This document shows, one piece after another, positions 7,886 through 10,334 of a DNA stretch of 10,334 bases (positions are counted from its first letter, which is position 1; the number at the start of each line of letters is the position of its first letter). The notes beneath the pieces were generated by a model that was not told the origin of the DNA, searched no databases, and worked only from the letters and a program-made list of their open reading frames with translations. This DNA is from Circinella minor (Eukaryota > Mucoromycota > Mucoromycetes > Mucorales > Lichtheimiaceae), in NCBI GenBank assembly GCA_016758965.1, contig JAEPRB010000631.1, forward strand, positions 1 to 10,334, in the 5' to 3' direction. The translations under genes were made by a program, and so were the position numbers.

Positions 7886-8046
7886 CCTAAATCAGTAGGT
7901 TATAATAACCCTAATGGGTTACCCATTTGACCCATTTAAAATCTGGCCTGGAGTGACTGGTTTAATTATCAGACAAAATGATAGGCCGTCACCGTCCCTT
8001 TTTTTTTATTTGGTATTTCTTTACTACTTTTCTAATAAAAATTCCT

Positions 8047-9471
8047 ATGCCTCAAACCATCAGCAACAGCGCAATTGAGCGTGTACAAAACGACACATTC
8101 AGACCGCAACTTCCCTTAAAGTATGGTGGTAGAAAACTTGGAGAGTGGAACATTTTCGTGTTCTACGCTTCCTTGCAAACTGATGATGCTCATCCCGAGT
8201 ATGAAGTTGCCAAAATGAGTCTGTATCATATATGAAAGCACTATGTAATATATAGGCATATATAAATATTAATATTAATATTATAATAATAGGCATCGGG
8301 CTGCCTGAGGGCTTCAAGTGGAAGGGTACATCTGACCCTGAGTTGAAACGCATATTCAGCTCAAGGGCTGGAACCGAAGCTGGGAAGTTCATTTCTGAAC
8401 GAACAGAATTAGAAAACTTGAGAAGGGATCTTCCTCCCACCAACGACCATGACCGCAAAGAGGTCGAAGAGTGGATGATCAGGCAATTGGTGGAGGTTTT
8501 TGGAACTTATGAGGATAAACTGGACGTTGATGTCGGTGTGCTTCTCTACTCAAAGCAGAGAAACGCATTCGACAATCAACTCCTGTATTATAATACAGAT
8601 AAGTAAGTGTGGGATTCAGCTGTACGCATTAATCTAACTGTTTATGACGTATATAGATGTTGTAGGAAGAGCTTTGATTAGCCTAGGTCTCGGGGCACAG
8701 TTCCATCGCAGTGTTGCAAGTAAGTGCTAATAGAACCATTGGTTAACTATTGAAGAGTTTATTATTATTATTTTCTTACTGTCCAATATCTATAGGCCAA
8801 TACAAAGCTGAATACGGTATGTATTATATATATGTTTTTATAGCTTGATAATTAATAATTAGTTTAACAATGACATAGTGCCTCGAAAAAAAGTTCGCAA
8901 CAGGAACTCTTGTGTTTCGAAAGCTGCGCATAAAATGCGCATGCTTCTCGGTAAGTTGCATCACGGGTCATTTGGCTTTTTCTTTTTGTACTAAAGGGAG
9001 AGTATATTATTCTTTAGAAAACAAGACCGACAAGGAACTGAAAAGGTTCCCTTGGTCAGAGTTTAAACTGACCAAAAGTGATGTTTATCCTGATAAACAT
9101 TATTATTATCACAGTGGCGAGAAGCTTGCGATCGTCGGATTTGACTATGGTGTGGATCATAGAACTGGTTTACACTATAAAACTGCAGTCAATCCGAAGG
9201 ATCTGTTCGCTGAAAAGCAACAACAGCTTGAAAAAGCCCTTGATGATAATACTGTTCATCTCGTCAAAGAGGATGAAATTTTGCAGTTTTTACTACTTTG
9301 GTAAGTTTATTTTTTATTTGTTCTTTTCCATTATTATCTTTATAAAATCAAAGACATGATAGAAATTGATATACTACATAAATGAATAGATAAAATCAAT
9401 AGTTTTACACATCAGCATGATGTTTCTTCTGTTTGTTACCATTATTTTTTTATATTTTTAGTGCAATTTAA
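8047..9471 (+). CDS. Multi-intron gene of unknown function
   Basis: My model joins seven exons: 8047-8218, 8293-8602, 8682-8719, 8796-8816, 8879-8950, 9018-9300 and 9462-9471. The total is 906 nt, a frame of 301 residues ending in TAA. I recognise no domain. The N-terminal part has a W-N-x-F element, then G-F-K-W-K-G and a long charged helical stretch. The middle has a basic P-R-K-K-V-R-N-R patch that could be a nuclear signal. The C-terminal part has Y-Y-Y-H-S-G-E-K and a Gln/Leu-rich helix. The start is chosen at ATG 8047. An in-frame ATG at 7978 would add 23 residues dominated by Phe, largely from a T-run, which looks more like untranslated leader. If the last intron is not used, the protein ends at TAA 9302-9304. 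Good splice signals at most junctions and preserved frame favour a real gene. The 8602/8682 junction is the weak point. Confidence 0.62.
8219..8292 (+). other. Predicted intron 1 of the unknown gene (74 nt)
   Basis: The donor is GTCTGT at 8219 and the acceptor AATAATAG ends at 8292. The phase-1 join (A plus GC gives Ser) links A-K-M-S to I-G-L-P-E-G-F. Reading through stops at 8233-8235. The inside is almost pure A/T with no strong CTAAC branch site. Confidence 0.6.
8603..8681 (+). other. Predicted intron 2 of the unknown gene (79 nt, acceptor uncertain)
   Basis: The donor GTAAGT and branch site CTAAC (8634-8638) are strong. The best-placed acceptor (TATAG ending at 8656) leads to a TAG after seven codons. 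The acceptor TTAG ending at 8681 restores the downstream frame, giving N-T-D-N-L-G-L-G-A-Q-F-H. Confidence 0.5.
8720..8795 (+). other. Predicted intron 3 of the unknown gene (76 nt)
   Basis: The donor is GTAAGT and the acceptor ATCTATAG ends at 8795, preceded by a T-rich stretch. The phase-1 join (A plus GC gives Ser) leads into the 21-nt exon 4. Confidence 0.65.
8817..8878 (+). other. Predicted intron 4 of the unknown gene (62 nt)
   Basis: The donor is GTATGT, a TTAAC branch-like site lies near 8864-8868 and the acceptor GACATAG ends at 8878. The phase-1 join (G plus TG gives Val) leads into V-P-R-K-K-V-R. Confidence 0.65.
8951..9017 (+). other. Predicted intron 5 of the unknown gene (67 nt)
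   Basis: The donor is GTAAGT, an ACTAAAG branch-like site lies near 8990 and the acceptor TTCTTTAG ends at 9017. The phase-1 join (G plus AA gives Glu) moves the frame exactly onto the long exon 6. Confidence 0.68.
9301..9461 (+). other. Possible terminal intron of the unknown gene (161 nt)
   Basis: A GTAAGT donor at 9301 overlaps the in-frame TAA, and a strong T-rich acceptor (TATATTTTTAG) ends at 9461. Splicing would add only C-A-I before TAA 9469-9471. It is longer than the other introns, so the read-through TAA ending is an equal alternative. Confidence 0.4.
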
Positions 9472-9528
9472 TTGAATAGTAAAAGAACGCGGGAAAATAT
9501 AAAGAGTATGAACTATATTGTAGTTTAC

Positions 9529-9579
<51 letters not shown>
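9529..9579. repeat. (AT)n(GT)n microsatellite
   Basis: Nine AT units (9529-9546) run directly into an uninterrupted alternating GT/TG tract to 9579. Alternating purine-pyrimidine tracts can adopt Z-DNA and vary in length by slippage. The open frame across it is an artefact. Confidence 0.95.
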
Positions 9580-9581
<2 letters not shown>

Positions 9582-9673
9582 ATCTATTTATTTATTTCTG
9601 TGGGGTAATATCAAGCAGATAACCAGAATATTTTTATTATTTTTAATAGAGAGTTAATATATACTGCTATACC

Positions 9674-10065
9674 TGTAATAGCTTATGACTGATTATTGTA
9701 TATTTACAAGTGGGTTCGATCGGTCAGTTCTCAGTTTGTATGAGGAAGCGTAATGAATAATATAGAGCTGATAGGAACAGAGGGCTCGAGAATATATGAT
9801 AATAAAAACGATTATTGTTCCCTACGTAGCTGTCAGGACACCCTTTATTTATATACGTCGAAATATCAGGGACTAATTAATGTCAAACTAATATATATCT
9901 AATATTTTTGATCAACACTTCTACATAGAATATCTATTCTAATATTTCTATATCCAATCATATTCTCAATCATGCTATCGTCTATTCTTAGTATTCCGTG
10001 GATAAGGATGTCAATCAGCAACCCCATACTTGGTTATATCATCATAATGGTCTTACACCATTACA
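9674..10065 (-). mobile_element. Solo LTR, copy 2 (392 bp, inverted)
   Basis: On the minus strand the element begins TGTAATGG and ends GCTATTACA, giving the terminal inverted hexamer TGTAAT/ATTACA. It aligns with copy 1 (4715-5086) over its full length with scattered substitutions and indels. Flanking pentamers are ATACC (9669-9673) and ATAAC (10066-10070), a duplication with one mismatch. The terminal hairpin, the TATAAATAAAGGG block and the GATCGAACCC block near the 3' end are shared with copy 1. No internal retrotransposon sequence is adjacent. Confidence 0.85.
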
Positions 10066-10334
10066 ATAACGTGTATATACGTAATCCTTAAACACCAAAA
10101 AGAATTGAGTCACATTTAACGTCCGTCCAGTGCGCAAAACGAAGAATTTATTTTTCAGTTTTTGGTCTTTTTTTTATTTTTTCAATGGGAATTGCTACGG
10201 ACACCCTACTTTTTCCTTACGGACACCCCACTCTATTTTTAACTTTGAACTTGTTACACTGTGCGACAAACAAAAATATAATTATAGAAATAACCGTGTT
10301 CCTCTGTTTAGCAAACAGATATACATTTAATACA
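10066..10334. other. Non-coding right flank with a repeated GGACACC motif
   Basis: No gene is supported here. The notable structure is a direct repeat, TACGGACACCCTACT (10196-10210) and TACGGACACCCCACT (10218-10232). Read on the minus strand this gives GGGTGTCCGTA twice, which resembles the ends of some DNA transposons. The rest is AT-rich. Confidence 0.4.

Larger units (their letters stand above)
5797..7977. other. AT-rich non-coding region
   Basis: About 2.2 kb have no convincing gene on either strand. The only moderately protein-like frame is on the minus strand at 6279-6479 (L-W-D-L-A-K-T-V-D-Q-K-L-D-N-F), with no recognisable family. Visible structure is limited to hairpins and GGGACTT motifs at 6004-6149, a tandem 11-mer at 7610-7631, homopolymer A and T runs at 7735-7811, and short repeats at 7826-7926. 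No tRNA or rRNA was seen. Confidence 0.55.

Noticed and set aside
9472..9657. Plus-strand frame containing alternating Tyr-Ile and Val-Cys
   Set aside because: It is the translation of the AT/GT microsatellite.
9710..9725. GGGTTCGATCGG in the LTR as a tRNA B-box
   Set aside because: No A-box, cloverleaf or acceptor stem surrounds it, and the related position in copy 1 is part of the LTR.
4715..10065. The two LTRs as ends of one composite element or as long terminal inverted repeats of a DNA transposon
   Set aside because: Each copy has its own 5-bp flanking duplication and TG...CA ends, so they are separate solo LTR insertions.
1..10334. CRISPR array, riboswitch or bacterial operon structure
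   Set aside because: There are no regularly spaced repeats, and the spliceosomal introns show a eukaryotic nuclear sequence.

Overview
The window looks like a transposon-rich piece of an AT-rich fungal nuclear genome. Short introns of about 60-85 nt with GTATGT/GTAAGT donors, CTAAC-type branch sites and TAG acceptors, a Crypton-type tyrosine recombinase with a GCR1_C domain, and a two-knuckle CCHC retroelement protein all point to fungi. An early-diverging lineage (Mucoromycota, for example Mucorales) is my best guess, from family resemblance and base composition only.

Layout. (1) 34-1158, minus strand: an intact 374-residue zinc-knuckle protein, most like ORF1 of a non-LTR (LINE) retrotransposon. 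Its downstream side is cut by the window edge. (2) 1341-4179, plus strand: a decayed Crypton recombinase gene with three introns. The order is N-terminal SAM-like DNA-binding domain, tyrosine recombinase core, Gln/Pro linker, GCR1_C DNA-binding domain. It carries two in-frame TAG codons, one in-frame TAA and two frameshifts, one of which falls inside the catalytic H-x-x-R box. (3) 4180-4709: a pyrimidine-rich non-coding tail. (4) 4715-5086: a solo LTR flanked by perfect 5-bp target-site duplications (ACACT). (5) 5092-7977: about 2.9 kb of AT-rich sequence with one possible gene relic (5448-5796), hairpins and a cluster of GGGACTT motifs. (6) 8047-9471: an unrecognised multi-intron gene on the plus strand with a 21-nt micro-exon. 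(7) 9529-9579: an AT/GT microsatellite. (8) 9674-10065: a second solo LTR of the same family, in inverted orientation, flanked by ATACC/ATAAC. (9) 10066-10334: no gene, but a short repeated TACGGACACC motif that may be the edge of another element.

The genes do not form a pathway. Three transposon classes have accumulated around one host-like gene of unknown function: a LINE-type ORF1, a tyrosine-recombinase DNA transposon and LTR retrotransposon remnants. The most informative parts are the reconstructed Crypton gene, with stop codons that fit Gln codons hit by C-to-T changes, and the inverted solo-LTR pair that brackets the unknown gene.
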